Source: Betaproteobacteria bacterium SG8_41 (GTDB lineage Bacteria > Pseudomonadota > Gammaproteobacteria > Burkholderiales > SG8-41). Taken from it: a stretch of 56,333 bases of DNA. The stretch spans positions 1-56,333 of the forward strand of contig LJTT01000027.1 in assembly GCA_001303585.1 (NCBI GenBank), given 5' to 3'. Below are positions 33,137 to 40,905 of the stretch, piece by piece. Below the pieces are notes generated by a model. It did no database searches and was not told the DNA's origin. It worked only from the letters and a program-made list of their open reading frames with translations. Both the position numbers and the translations under genes were made by a program. The stretch's first letter is position 1. Every line of letters begins with the position of its first letter.

Positions 33137-34309
33137 TCAGTTCTTAAGCCAATCGGCGAAAACCTCCTCGGTATGCTCGCCCAGCAGCGGCGGGTGACGG
33201 TAGACCGCGAATTCGTAGCCCGTCATCTTCATCGGGAAGGCGACGGTCCGGGTGCGCTTGCCGTTGGGCAACGTCATATCCTGCACGAGCCGGAGGTGCG
33301 TAACCTGCGGATCGGCGAGAATCTCGGGATAGGTGTTGATTGGCGCGCAGGGCACGCCGCGCCGGTCGAACTCGGCGAGCCACTCCGCCTTGCCGCGGGT
33401 GGCGAACACCGGCTGCAGGATTGCCGCAAGCTGCTTCTGATTTTTCGCGCGTTGCGATTGCGGATTGAAGCGCGGATCCGACTTGAGTTCCGGCAGACCC
33501 GCCGCGTCGCACACTTCGTGCCAGAGTCGTTCATTGCCGGCGGCGATCACGAACGGCGCGTCCTTTGCCTGAAAACCCTGGTAGGGGGCGGCGCGCGGGT
33601 GCGCCGAGCCTAGCCTCTGCGGCGTCTCGCCGGTGCCAAAATACTCGCTCGTCTGCAATGCGGCCATGCCCAGCAGGCCGGCCATCATCGAGCAGTCGAT
33701 GAACGCGCCGCGTCCTGTCTCGCGCGCCCGCAGTACCGCGGCGAGAATGCAGAAAGCCCCATAGAGGCCGGCCCCGAAGTCGCCCACCGGGACACCGCAT
33801 TTCGCCGGCGGCCCTTCGGTTTCGCCCGTGACGCTCATGATCCCGCTGATGGCCTGCACCGTCGCATCGAACGCGCCTTTCCCGGCGTAAGGGCCGCTCT
33901 GGCCGTAACCGTTGATCGAGCAGTAGACGAGTCGTGGATTGGATTGCGCCAGCTCGCGGTGGCCGAGACCGAGCCGTTCGAGAACGCCGGCCCGGAAGTT
34001 CTCGACAACGACATCGATCTGGCGGCAAAGCTGCTTCAGGCGGGCAAGCTGCACCGAGTCCTTGAGGTCGACGGCGATGCTGCGCTTGTTGCGGTTTACA
34101 GAGGCGAAATTCTCGCTGTAGCCCTCGCCGCTCGCGCCCGCCACGATCGGAGGCCAGCGTCGCATATCATCACCGCCATCCGGACGCTCGACCTTTACCA
34201 CATCGGCTCCCAAATCCGCGAGCAAGGAGCCTGCAAAAGGGCCAGCCGCGATTTGCCCGAATTCGAGCACCTTGAGACCCGCGAGGGGCCCGTGACCGCC
34301 TGCTTCCAT
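33137..34309 (-). CDS. CaiB/BaiF family CoA-transferase (class III)
   Basis: A 390-residue family III CoA-transferase that moves CoA between carboxylic acids through an aspartyl-CoA thioester. The N-terminal segment LAGLKVLEFGQIAAGPFAGSLLADLGADVVKVERPDGGDDMRRWPP is diagnostic (read as separate pieces). VVENFRAGVLERLGLG and YCSINGYGQSGPYAGKGAFD follow, and the catalytic Asp is in CGVPVGDFGAGLYGA (about 170). The start MEAGGHGPLAG at 34309 is chosen. It is divergent from the amidase gene with 126 bp between. Acceptor and donor acids are unknown. Confidence 0.93.
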   Translation of the reverse strand: MEAGGHGPLAGLKVLEFGQIAAGPFAGSLLADLGADVVKVERPDGGDDMRRWPPIVAGASGEGYSENFASVNRNKRSIAVDLKDSVQLARLKQLCRQIDVVVENFRAGVLERLGLGHRELAQSNPRLVYCSINGYGQSGPYAGKGAFDATVQAISGIMSVTGETEGPPAKCGVPVGDFGAGLYGAFCILAAVLRARETGRGAFIDCSMMAGLLGMAALQTSEYFGTGETPQRLGSAHPRAAPYQGFQAKDAPFVIAAGNERLWHEVCDAAGLPELKSDPRFNPQSQRAKNQKQLAAILQPVFATRGKAEWLAEFDRRGVPCAPINTYPEILADPQVTHLRLVQDMTLPNGKRTRTVAFPMKMTGYEFAVYRHPPLLGEHTEEVFADWLKN

Positions 34310-34435
34310 AGCGAAGGATCCCGTTAAGAGGGGGGAACCGCTTTTGTAAGCAGCACTCGGGCGGCTGTCAATCGCCGTCGCGCTAGAATCACGGCAACAG
34401 GGTTGCTCGGGTAGCCCGGGCCAGGGAGAGCGGTG

Positions 34436-35854
34436 ATGCGTGAACTGTGGAAGCTGACCGCACAGGAGGCCGTGGCGCTGCTGAAAAATCGCGAAGTGGC
34501 CCCGCGCGAGCTCGTCGACGCTGCCGCGGCTCGCATCGAGTCGACGAATTCGCGCATCAACGCGATGGTGACGCTGTGTCTCGAGCGCGCGCGCCAGCAT
34601 GCCGTGCGGATGGAAAAGATCGATCGCTCGGACCTTCCGCCGCAGTTTCTTTACGGATTGCCGATCGGGGTCAAGGACAACACCGACGTCGCAGGCGTGC
34701 GCTGCACCTCCGGCTCCCGCATTTATGCTGAACGCATTGCGCCGGCGAACGACATTGTCGTGGAGCGGCTCGAGGCGAATGGCGCCATCGTAATCGGCAA
34801 GACCAATTTACCCGAGTTCGCGGCCGGCGGAAACACCTTCAACGATGTGTTCGGCGCCACGCGCAATCCCTGGGACACACGCATGAGCGCGAGCGGCTCT
34901 TCCGGCGGTTCGGCGGCAGCGCTCGCCGCGGGCCAGGTCTGGCTTGCGACGGGCGGGGATTTCGGCGGCAGCATCCGCACCCCGGCGAGTTATTGCTCCA
35001 TCACGGGACTGCGGCCCAGTCCCGGCATGGTGCCGAGAGTGCAGCGCCAGCCATTCAATCCGTTATCGGTGGAGGGGCCGATGGCACGCAATGTCGCCGA
35101 TATGGCGCTCATGTTCGACGCAGAGGCCGGCTGGCACCCGCTCGATCCGCTGTCGCAGTTGGGGCCGCACCCGAGCTTCGCCGGCGCGGCCGCGCGCCCT
35201 GGCAAGCCGCGCCGCGTCGCCTTCAGCGTCGATCTCGGCATTGCGCGCGTGGTTGATCGCGAGGTAAGCGCGCTGTGCCGCGCGGCTGCAGAGAGGCTCG
35301 CCGGTGACGGCGTTGTCGTCGAGGAGGCGCATCCAGACCTTGGCGACGCTGAAAGGACATTTCATACGCTGCGTGGAGCAGTGTTCATTGCGCGCCACGC
35401 TGCATTGCTCGAGAAGAATCGGCATCTGTACAAGCCGGAGATCATCGAGAACACCGAGTTCGGGCTGCGCCTGAAACCCGGGCAGATTATCGCGGCCGAG
35501 ATGGCGCAAGGTGAACTCATTCGGCGTGTCGCGCGTTTTTTCGACGACTACGATCTGCTGCTGTGCCCGGCCGTGACATGCCCGCCCTTCGACGTCGACA
35601 TGCGCTATCCGACGGAGGTGGAGGGGGTGTGCTTCGAGGGCTACATGGGTTTTCTGGTTTTGAGCTGCGCTATCACGCTGACCGCGTGTCCAGTGGTCGC
35701 GCTGCCGTGCGGCTTCACTGCGGCGGGTCTGCCGGTAGGGCTGCAAGCCATCGGACGGGCGCGGAGCGAGGAGGCGCTTATCTCGGCCGCAGCGTATCTC
35801 GAGTCGCTGTTCGGCGTTGCCGGGCTCACGCCGATCGATCCGCGCGGCGCCTGA
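34436..35854 (+). CDS. Amidase (amidase signature family)
   Basis: A 472-residue amidase-signature hydrolase with the Ser-cisSer-Lys triad visible: Lys in LPIGVKDNTDVAG (about 80), cis-Ser in ASGSSGGSAAALAAG (about 155) and nucleophile Ser in TGGDFGGSIRTPASYC (about 180). The usual GSDxGGSIR has become GGDFGGSIR, a mild variation. ATG 34436 follows AGGGAGAG. It may release ammonia from an amide before CoA activation by neighbouring enzymes; the substrate is unknown. Confidence 0.92.
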   Translation: MRELWKLTAQEAVALLKNREVAPRELVDAAAARIESTNSRINAMVTLCLERARQHAVRMEKIDRSDLPPQFLYGLPIGVKDNTDVAGVRCTSGSRIYAERIAPANDIVVERLEANGAIVIGKTNLPEFAAGGNTFNDVFGATRNPWDTRMSASGSSGGSAAALAAGQVWLATGGDFGGSIRTPASYCSITGLRPSPGMVPRVQRQPFNPLSVEGPMARNVADMALMFDAEAGWHPLDPLSQLGPHPSFAGAAARPGKPRRVAFSVDLGIARVVDREVSALCRAAAERLAGDGVVVEEAHPDLGDAERTFHTLRGAVFIARHAALLEKNRHLYKPEIIENTEFGLRLKPGQIIAAEMAQGELIRRVARFFDDYDLLLCPAVTCPPFDVDMRYPTEVEGVCFEGYMGFLVLSCAITLTACPVVALPCGFTAAGLPVGLQAIGRARSEEALISAAAYLESLFGVAGLTPIDPRGA

Positions 35855-35935
35855 GTTCGGCATGTTCCCTGGCGTGGGCGTAAAATGCCGAGATTCGTGA
35901 ACTGTTTTTGCTGCCGATGAACGCCCATCGGTGTT

Positions 35936-36012
35936 CGTGAAACGTGAAACGCAAAACGCAAATCGTGAAATGTATTCATTAGCCGCCGATAAACGCAGAT
36001 GAACGCGGATTT
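35936..36012. repeat. Heptamer array followed by decamer array
   Basis: 35936-35972 holds CGTGAAA, CGTGAAA, CGCAAAA, CGCAAAT and CGTGAAA. 35981-36012 holds three 10-bp units (GCCGCCGATAAACGCAGATG continuing AACGCGGATT). Both lie in the 262-bp gap upstream of the second UGSC gene, which shows no other gene. Confidence 0.75.
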
Positions 36013-36116
36013 ATTGTGCCAATCGTTCGTCGTTGCACCGGGTCCCTCACGGGTGAGAGGCCACAGCGGCCGCTCATCACTTTTTCTTCAACTCCCAGAT
36101 CAGCGGGGTCAATTCC

Positions 36117-36656
36117 GTGAAGGCAGTCACTCTTTTTGACCCTACCGCGCCAGCGGAAGAATCGGAAGCCGAATCGGCGCGTACGGGAGTCGCCGGGCTT
36201 TCAGGTGCAGTCATCGGGTTTATCGACAACGCGAAGCCGAACTTCGATCATCTTGTGGATGATCTTGCCGAGATCCTGGTTGGCCGCTATGGCGCTCGGC
36301 GCGTGGTCAAGCGCCGCAAACCTTCTGCCTCGGTCCCGGCCAAGCCGGAATTGCTGGAGGGGCTCGCCGGCGAATGCGACGTGGTGATTGCCGGTTCCGG
36401 TGACTGAGGCTCCTGCGCGTCGTGGAGTGTCCACGACAGTGTCGAGATCGCGAAGCGCGGCAAGGCTGCCGTGACCGTGTGCTCGACGGCATTTACCACG
36501 CTCGGCCAGGCCCAGGCGCGTGCATTGGGCAAGCCTGACCTGCCGATTGCCGTCATTCCGCATCCCTTCGGACTGCGCACGCGCGAAGAGGTGAGAGAGA
36601 TTGCGGAGCAGTGCGCGCAGGACATCGCGCGCCTCGTGAACCGGGGCGCGGAGTGA
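36117..36656 (+). CDS. UGSC family selenoprotein (copy 2), in-frame TGA read as selenocysteine
   Basis: From GTG 36117 the frame meets TGA at 36405-36407 (codon 97) and continues uninterrupted to TGA 36654, giving 179 residues with the centre AGSGD-U-GSCASWSVHD. Conserved parts are GAVIGFIDNAKPNFDHLVDD at the N-terminus, CDVVIAGSGD before the Sec, and SVEIAKRGKAAVTVCSTAF ... AVIPHPFGLRTREE after it. The codon-97 position, flanking residues and post-UGA hairpin match the copy at 18622, which excludes a random nonsense mutation. The product is expected to be a cytoplasmic redox protein with a U-x-x-C centre. The stop overlaps the start of the partner gene by four bases (GTGA), so the two are translationally coupled. 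Confidence 0.87.
36405..36437 (+). promoter_or_regulatory. UGA Sec codon and SECIS-like hairpin
   Basis: After the TGA, GTCGTGG (36419-36425) pairs perfectly with CCACGAC (36431-36437). A426-T430 can extend the stem to leave a GTG loop. The apical loop contains GU and sits about 20 nt after the UGA, as in bacterial SECIS elements. Confidence 0.65.
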
Positions 36657-37708
36657 GCGGGCCGGTGGTCGAGCGGGCGGCGACTTTCGAGGCGGCCGAC
36701 GATTTCGAAGCAATCAACCGGCTTTATCGCGAGCGGCGATGGGGTGACGGGCTGCCCATCACCCCTCCGACGGCGGAGCGGGTCGAGCGCATGTTGCGAC
36801 ATGCGGGCCGAGGGCGATACGACATTGTCGCGCGAGTTGCGCCGGGATACGGCGCCGCCACGATCGAGCGCATCGCGGTCAACGCGGTCATGGCGGGTTG
36901 CGACCCGGAGTATCTCCCGGTTCTGGTTGCGGCAACCGAGGCCGTTGCGGACCCGATCTTCAACCTGCAAGGCATTCAGGCGACAACCAATCCGGTCGCG
37001 GTGTGGGTGATCCTGAACGGTCCCGTCGCGAAGCGGCTCGGCATCAATTCGACCTTCAACTGTATCGGGCAGGGCGTGTGGGCGAACGCGACCATCGGCC
37101 GGGCGATGCGCCTGATCCTTCAGAACATCGGCGGCGCGTTGCCGGGCGAAATGGACCGTGCAACGCATGGGCAGCCGGGCAAGTACAGCTTCTGCTGCGC
37201 CGAGAACGAGGAGGCGAACCCCTGGGAGCCGCTTCATGTCGAGCGCGGATTCGGCCCCCGGGAGAGCACCGTGACCGTCGTGGGCGCTGAGGGCACCGTG
37301 AATATGAACACCCACTCAAAGGACGCACCGGAGCTGGTGCGCGTCATCGCGGAGACGATCATTCATCCCCCAAGCAACGAATATGTCCACGGTGGCGAGC
37401 CGTGGCTGCTGCTCGGCCCGGAGCACGCCGAGGTGTTCAGGCGCGGCGGGCTAACCAAAGCGCAGCTGAAGCGGGCATTGTGGGAAGCCTCCAGAATGCC
37501 TGCAGGACGGCTTAGCACGAAGGAGTTGCAGCGCGCTCGCGATTCCAGAACGCATGAGCTGGGAGAACTTGCACCTGAGACCCTGGTTCCCGTTTCACCG
37601 CGGCCCGAAGACGTGCAGATCGTCGTCGCCGGCGGACCCGGCACGCACTCCGTTTATGTGCCGTGCTTCGGCAATACTCGCGCCGTGAGTCGAGCGATAG
37701 AATCGTGA
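36653..37708 (+). CDS. Conserved protein of unknown function, partner of UGSC selenoprotein (copy 2)
   Basis: A 351-residue protein starting at GTG 36653, which overlaps the UGSC stop codon. It is homologous over its length to the protein at 17363: shared PPTAE, NAVMAGCDPEY, FNLQGIQATTN, ILNGPVAKRLGIN, ANATIGRAMRLIL and PGKYSFCCAENEE. The two conserved cysteines (MAGC, and the one before AENEE) are candidate catalytic residues or partners for the selenol. The C-terminal half diverges, and this copy has no CxxxxC tail. No signal peptide, membrane helix or known cofactor motif is evident. Tight coupling and the repeated association make a complex or substrate relay with the UGSC protein the best hypothesis. 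Confidence 0.87.
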   Translation: MSGPVVERAATFEAADDFEAINRLYRERRWGDGLPITPPTAERVERMLRHAGRGRYDIVARVAPGYGAATIERIAVNAVMAGCDPEYLPVLVAATEAVADPIFNLQGIQATTNPVAVWVILNGPVAKRLGINSTFNCIGQGVWANATIGRAMRLILQNIGGALPGEMDRATHGQPGKYSFCCAENEEANPWEPLHVERGFGPRESTVTVVGAEGTVNMNTHSKDAPELVRVIAETIIHPPSNEYVHGGEPWLLLGPEHAEVFRRGGLTKAQLKRALWEASRMPAGRLSTKELQRARDSRTHELGELAPETLVPVSPRPEDVQIVVAGGPGTHSVYVPCFGNTRAVSRAIES

Positions 37709-37804
37709 TTGGGAAGGGTGAGCAGCCTGACTGAACAAGCGGAAGGCAATCGACGGATGAGCAAGGGCAGGAGATCGTGTCTTGTCAGCCCGTTTGCCGC
37801 GGAC

Positions 37805-37950
37805 GGCCGTACAAAAAAACCCCGGCAAACGCCGGGGAAAACAGGGGACGGGTCGGCCCTTCGCCGGAAAACAGCGCCGGCGCGCACATGATCTTTGGAG
37901 CCGGTGCGCCTGTGGCGTCCGGCAACCGATGCAGCTTGAATCTAGACAGA
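37805..37950 (-). ncRNA. Candidate small RNA, sigma54 promoter to intrinsic terminator
   Basis: On the minus strand a -24/-12 like element (37961-37975) would start transcription near 37950, and a perfect terminator ends it near 37805, defining a GC-rich transcript of about 145 nt without a convincing gene. There is no annotated minus-strand gene between 34309 and 42532 that would need this terminator. Speculative; a short peptide or untranslated RNA are both possible. Confidence 0.35.
37811..37837 (-). terminator. Rho-independent terminator on the minus strand
   Basis: Read on the minus strand: CCCCGGC, loop GTTT, GCCGGGG, then seven Ts. It is a textbook intrinsic terminator facing left. 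On the plus strand no T-run follows, so it does not serve the UGSC partner gene. Confidence 0.85.
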
Positions 37951-37960
37951 GCCATCTTGA

Positions 37961-37975
37961 GCATAGGGCGTGCCA
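37961..37975 (-). promoter_or_regulatory. Sigma54-type promoter element
   Basis: The minus strand reads TGGCACGCCCTATGC, which matches the -24/-12 consensus TGGCACGNNNNTTGC with one mismatch and the invariant GG-N10-GC spacing. It points toward the terminator at 37811. Confidence 0.4.
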
Positions 37976-37980
37976 GGGTA

Positions 37981-38172
37981 AAAATAACTCTTTAATTTAG
38001 AGTGTTAGAGTGTTGACCTGCTTCGCCTCGCGCGGCGAATGTCGCCAGGAGGCGACGGCATTCGGCGCCGTCGCAGTAACTAGCTGAATAAAAGAGTTGT
38101 TTTATGTCGCTGGAGCGCGACGCGTGAGCAGCGGGATCATTGCGAGGAATCGACGAGGACTGCATCGCTGCG
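37981..38172. other. Intergenic region with palindromes, no gene
   Basis: An AT-rich patch near 37981-38010 is followed by a GC palindrome (GCGACGGC at 38052-38059 with GCCGTCGC at 38067-38074). ACTCTTTA near 37987 resembles the reverse of AAAGAGTT near 38091. The AT-rich parts may hold the promoter of the CoA-transferase gene. No coding frame is convincing. Confidence 0.4.
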
Positions 38173-39354
38173 ATGAGTGAAGACAAGCGGTTACCCCTAC
38201 AGGGTGTCAAGGTGATCGAGCTCGGAACGCTGATCGCCGGGCCCTTCTGCGCGCGCCTTCTTGGCGAATTCGGAGCCGAGGTCATCAAGGTTGAACTGCG
38301 CAAGTGGCGCACGTTGTATCAAGGCACCTCGCTCTGGTGGCGGGTCCAGGCGCGCAACAAGAAATCGGTGACGCTGGATCTCAAGCGCCCGGAGGCGCAG
38401 GAAATCGTGCGCAAGCTCGTTGCCGGCGCCGATATCGTAGTGGAAAACTTTCGGCCGGGGGCGATGGAAAAGTGGAACCTCGGCTGGGAGCAACTGGCGC
38501 GCGTCAACCCGGGTCTGATCATGGTGCGGCTCTCGGGCTTCGGCCAGAGCGGACCCTACCGCGATCGGCCCGGTTTTGGGGCAATCGGCGAATCCATGGG
38601 AGGGCTGCGCTACGTAACCGGCTACCCCGACCGCCCGCCCGTCCGGGTCGGCGTCTCGATCGGTGATTCGATCGCGGCGCTGCACGGAGTCATCGGCGCA
38701 CTCATGGCGCTGCGCCACCGCGAGGTCAACGGCGGACGCGGCCAGTTCGTGGACGTGGCGCTCTACGAGGCCGTGTTCAACATGATGGAGAGCGTACTGC
38801 CCGAGTACGACATGTTTGGCCTGATCCGCGAGCGCAGTGGCGCTTCGCTCCCGGGTATCGTTCCGTCGAATACCTACGTCACGCGCGACCGGAAGTACGT
38901 CGTCATCGGGGCTAATGCGGACTCGATCTTCAAGCGCATGATGAATGCGATAGGGCGCGCCGATCTCGCTGACGATCCGGAGCTCGCGCACAATGACGGC
39001 CGCGTGGTGCACACGGAAGCAATCGAGAAAGCCATCGGCGACTGGGTTGCAGCGAACGACCTGGATCATGTCCTGAAGGTACTCGAGCGAGCCGAGGTGC
39101 CGAGCGGCAAGATCTTCGATATTGCCGATGTCGTGAACGATCCGCATTACGCGGCGCGCGAAATGATCCGCGAGCATCAGCTCGACGACGGCAAGACGCT
39201 GAAGCTTCCCGGCATCGTCCCGAAGTTGTCGGAGACCCCCGCGGACACGAAATGGCTGGGGCCAGCGCTGGGTGCGCACACGGAGGAGGTGCTGGGCGCG
39301 CTGGGCTACAGCCAGGAGCAGATCCGCAAGCTCAAACATGACGGCGTGATCTGA
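38173..39354 (+). CDS. CaiB/BaiF family CoA-transferase (class III), second copy
   Basis: A 393-residue family III CoA-transferase: LQGVKVIELGTLIAGPFCAR near the N-terminus, VVENFRPGAMEKWNLG (about 88), MVRLSGFGQSGPYRDRPGFG (about 118) and VGVSIGDSIAALHGVIGAL, which contains the catalytic Asp (about 162). The C-terminal part ends with LGYSQEQIRKLKHDGVI. The start chosen is ATG 38173 (MSEDKRLPLQG); the TTG 11 codons upstream is not supported. It is not adjacent to its paralogue at 33137 and is only moderately similar, so it likely handles a different acid. Confidence 0.93.
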   Translation: MSEDKRLPLQGVKVIELGTLIAGPFCARLLGEFGAEVIKVELRKWRTLYQGTSLWWRVQARNKKSVTLDLKRPEAQEIVRKLVAGADIVVENFRPGAMEKWNLGWEQLARVNPGLIMVRLSGFGQSGPYRDRPGFGAIGESMGGLRYVTGYPDRPPVRVGVSIGDSIAALHGVIGALMALRHREVNGGRGQFVDVALYEAVFNMMESVLPEYDMFGLIRERSGASLPGIVPSNTYVTRDRKYVVIGANADSIFKRMMNAIGRADLADDPELAHNDGRVVHTEAIEKAIGDWVAANDLDHVLKVLERAEVPSGKIFDIADVVNDPHYAAREMIREHQLDDGKTLKLPGIVPKLSETPADTKWLGPALGAHTEEVLGALGYSQEQIRKLKHDGVI

Positions 39355-39380
39355 CCCGCCAGCGCATGATCCAACTGGAG

Positions 39381-39401
39381 TGATGAGTGATGAGTGATGA
39401 G
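39381..39401. repeat. Three TGATGAG heptamers
   Basis: Three perfect 7-bp units in the gap between the CoA-transferase and the MFS gene. No inverted partner arm was seen here. Confidence 0.75.
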
Positions 39402-39523
39402 TGGCGGCGGTGGGTTCTGCGCATCGCTTGGGACGGGTTTGCCGCGAATACCGTGCCCGGCAGTCTCTTCTGCGGAAAGCGCTCTTGAGTAGCGCTTCCC
39501 CGAGAAAACATCTCGCTCCTGGA

Positions 39524-40789
39524 GTGAGATCGGGCGAGGTTTTTTCTTGGGCGATGTACGACTTCGCCAACTCAGGCTATACCACGGTCGTCATTACCGC
39601 GGTCTTCAACGCTTACTTTGTTGCCGAGGTCGCTGGCAATGCGCCGTGGGCGACATTCGCGTGGACTGCAACGCTTGCTGTCTCCTTTGCGCTTATCATG
39701 CTTACCGCACCGCTTATTGGCGCCTATGCAGATGCTCACGCGGCTAAGAAGCGCTTGCTTCTCGCCACCACGGCCGGGTGCATTATCTTTACGGCCGGGC
39801 TGTCTTCCGTGGGGCGCGGCGACATTGCGCTTGGGGTCGCCCTTATCGTGCTCTCGAACTACTGTTTTGGCACCGGGGAGAACCTCATCGCCGCGTTCCT
39901 GCCCGAAATCGCCGACGGCGAAGCGCTTGGCCGCGTCTCGGGCTGGGGCTGGAGCCTTGGTTACCTGGGAGGATTGGTCTCCCTTGGTGCCTGTCTGGTT
40001 TACGTCGCATGGGCGCAGGGGCAGGGCGCCGATGCGACCCAGTTTGTGCCGGGAACGATGCTCATTACGGCGGCGATTTTTGCGGCGGCAAGTCTGCCGA
40101 CGTTTCTGTTTCTGCGAGAGCGTGCCATGCCGGTGGCGCGTCCGGGCGAGCTCGTGCGCAGCACCTTCGCGCGCCTCGCGGAGACGCTCGGGCGCGCGCG
40201 TCGCTACAAGGATTTGTGGCGTTTCCTGACTGCTCTCGTTTTTTATCAGGCCGGCATCCAAACCGTCGTCGCGCTCGCAGCCGTATACGCCCAGCAGGTG
40301 ATGGGATTCACGACTCGCGGTACGCTTTTGCTGATTCTCGTCGTCAACGTGACTGCCGCGGCCGGCGCTTTTGCGTTCGGGCAAATCCAGGACCGGCTGG
40401 GCCACGTGCGCACGCTGGTCCTGACGCTGATCGGCTGGCTCGTTGCGGTGGTTCTCGCCTGGGTGGCGGAAGGCGCTACGCTCTTCTGGATCGTCGCGAA
40501 TCTCGTTGGCATCTGTCTCGGCTCCACGCAGTCCGCGGGCCGCGCGCTCGTGGGCTACCTGAGTCCGCCCGCGCGCACAGCGGAGTTCTTCGGATTGTGG
40601 GGGCTCGCAGTCAAGCTGTCATCGATCCTGGGGCCCGTCACCTATGGCGTGGTCACTTGGGTCACCGGTGGCGATCATCGATTTGCGATGCTCGTCACGG
40701 GCGTTTTTTTTCTGATCGGAATCGCCGTCCTCGTTGGCCTCGATGTGCAGCGCGGGCGCAGCGCGGCGCTTGAGACACCGGGTTGCTGA
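39524..40789 (+). CDS. MFS transporter (UMF1/Atg22-like)
   Basis: A membrane transporter of about 421 residues with 12 predicted helices. The N-terminal block GEVFSWAMYDFANSGYTTVV with ITAVFNAYFVAEVAG is characteristic of the UMF1/vacuole effluxer Atg22-like branch of the major facilitator superfamily. A cytoplasmic loop follows at LRERAMPVARPGELVRSTF (about 200-220). The start is uncertain: the frame is open from GTG 39401, directly at the end of a heptamer array, but homology begins around the GTG at 39524. Substrate unknown; efflux of amino acids or sugars is known for relatives. Confidence 0.88.
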   Translation: MRSGEVFSWAMYDFANSGYTTVVITAVFNAYFVAEVAGNAPWATFAWTATLAVSFALIMLTAPLIGAYADAHAAKKRLLLATTAGCIIFTAGLSSVGRGDIALGVALIVLSNYCFGTGENLIAAFLPEIADGEALGRVSGWGWSLGYLGGLVSLGACLVYVAWAQGQGADATQFVPGTMLITAAIFAAASLPTFLFLRERAMPVARPGELVRSTFARLAETLGRARRYKDLWRFLTALVFYQAGIQTVVALAAVYAQQVMGFTTRGTLLLILVVNVTAAAGAFAFGQIQDRLGHVRTLVLTLIGWLVAVVLAWVAEGATLFWIVANLVGICLGSTQSAGRALVGYLSPPARTAEFFGLWGLAVKLSSILGPVTYGVVTWVTGGDHRFAMLVTGVFFLIGIAVLVGLDVQRGRSAALETPGC

Positions 40790-40905
40790 GTCGCGTGCCG
40801 TGAACAAGTTCGCTGGCTTCACACCCTGCCGTTCCACTACAATCTTTCCGGCCGGACGAATAGACAGATGAATTTGCAGCGGCATTCGCCGCCAGCCAGG
40901 GATCG

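Noticed and set aside
36471..36656. Separate 61-codon gene
   Set aside because: Same reason: it is the C-terminal half of the second UGSC selenoprotein in the same frame.
37654..37887. Small minus-strand protein in the candidate sRNA region
   Set aside because: No ribosome site, no homology signs; the frame crosses the terminator stem.
37706..37891. Read-through of the UGSC partner stop TGA at 37706 as a third Sec site
   Set aside because: The frame stays open, but the sequence is low-complexity, crosses a terminator hairpin, and has no match in the first partner protein.
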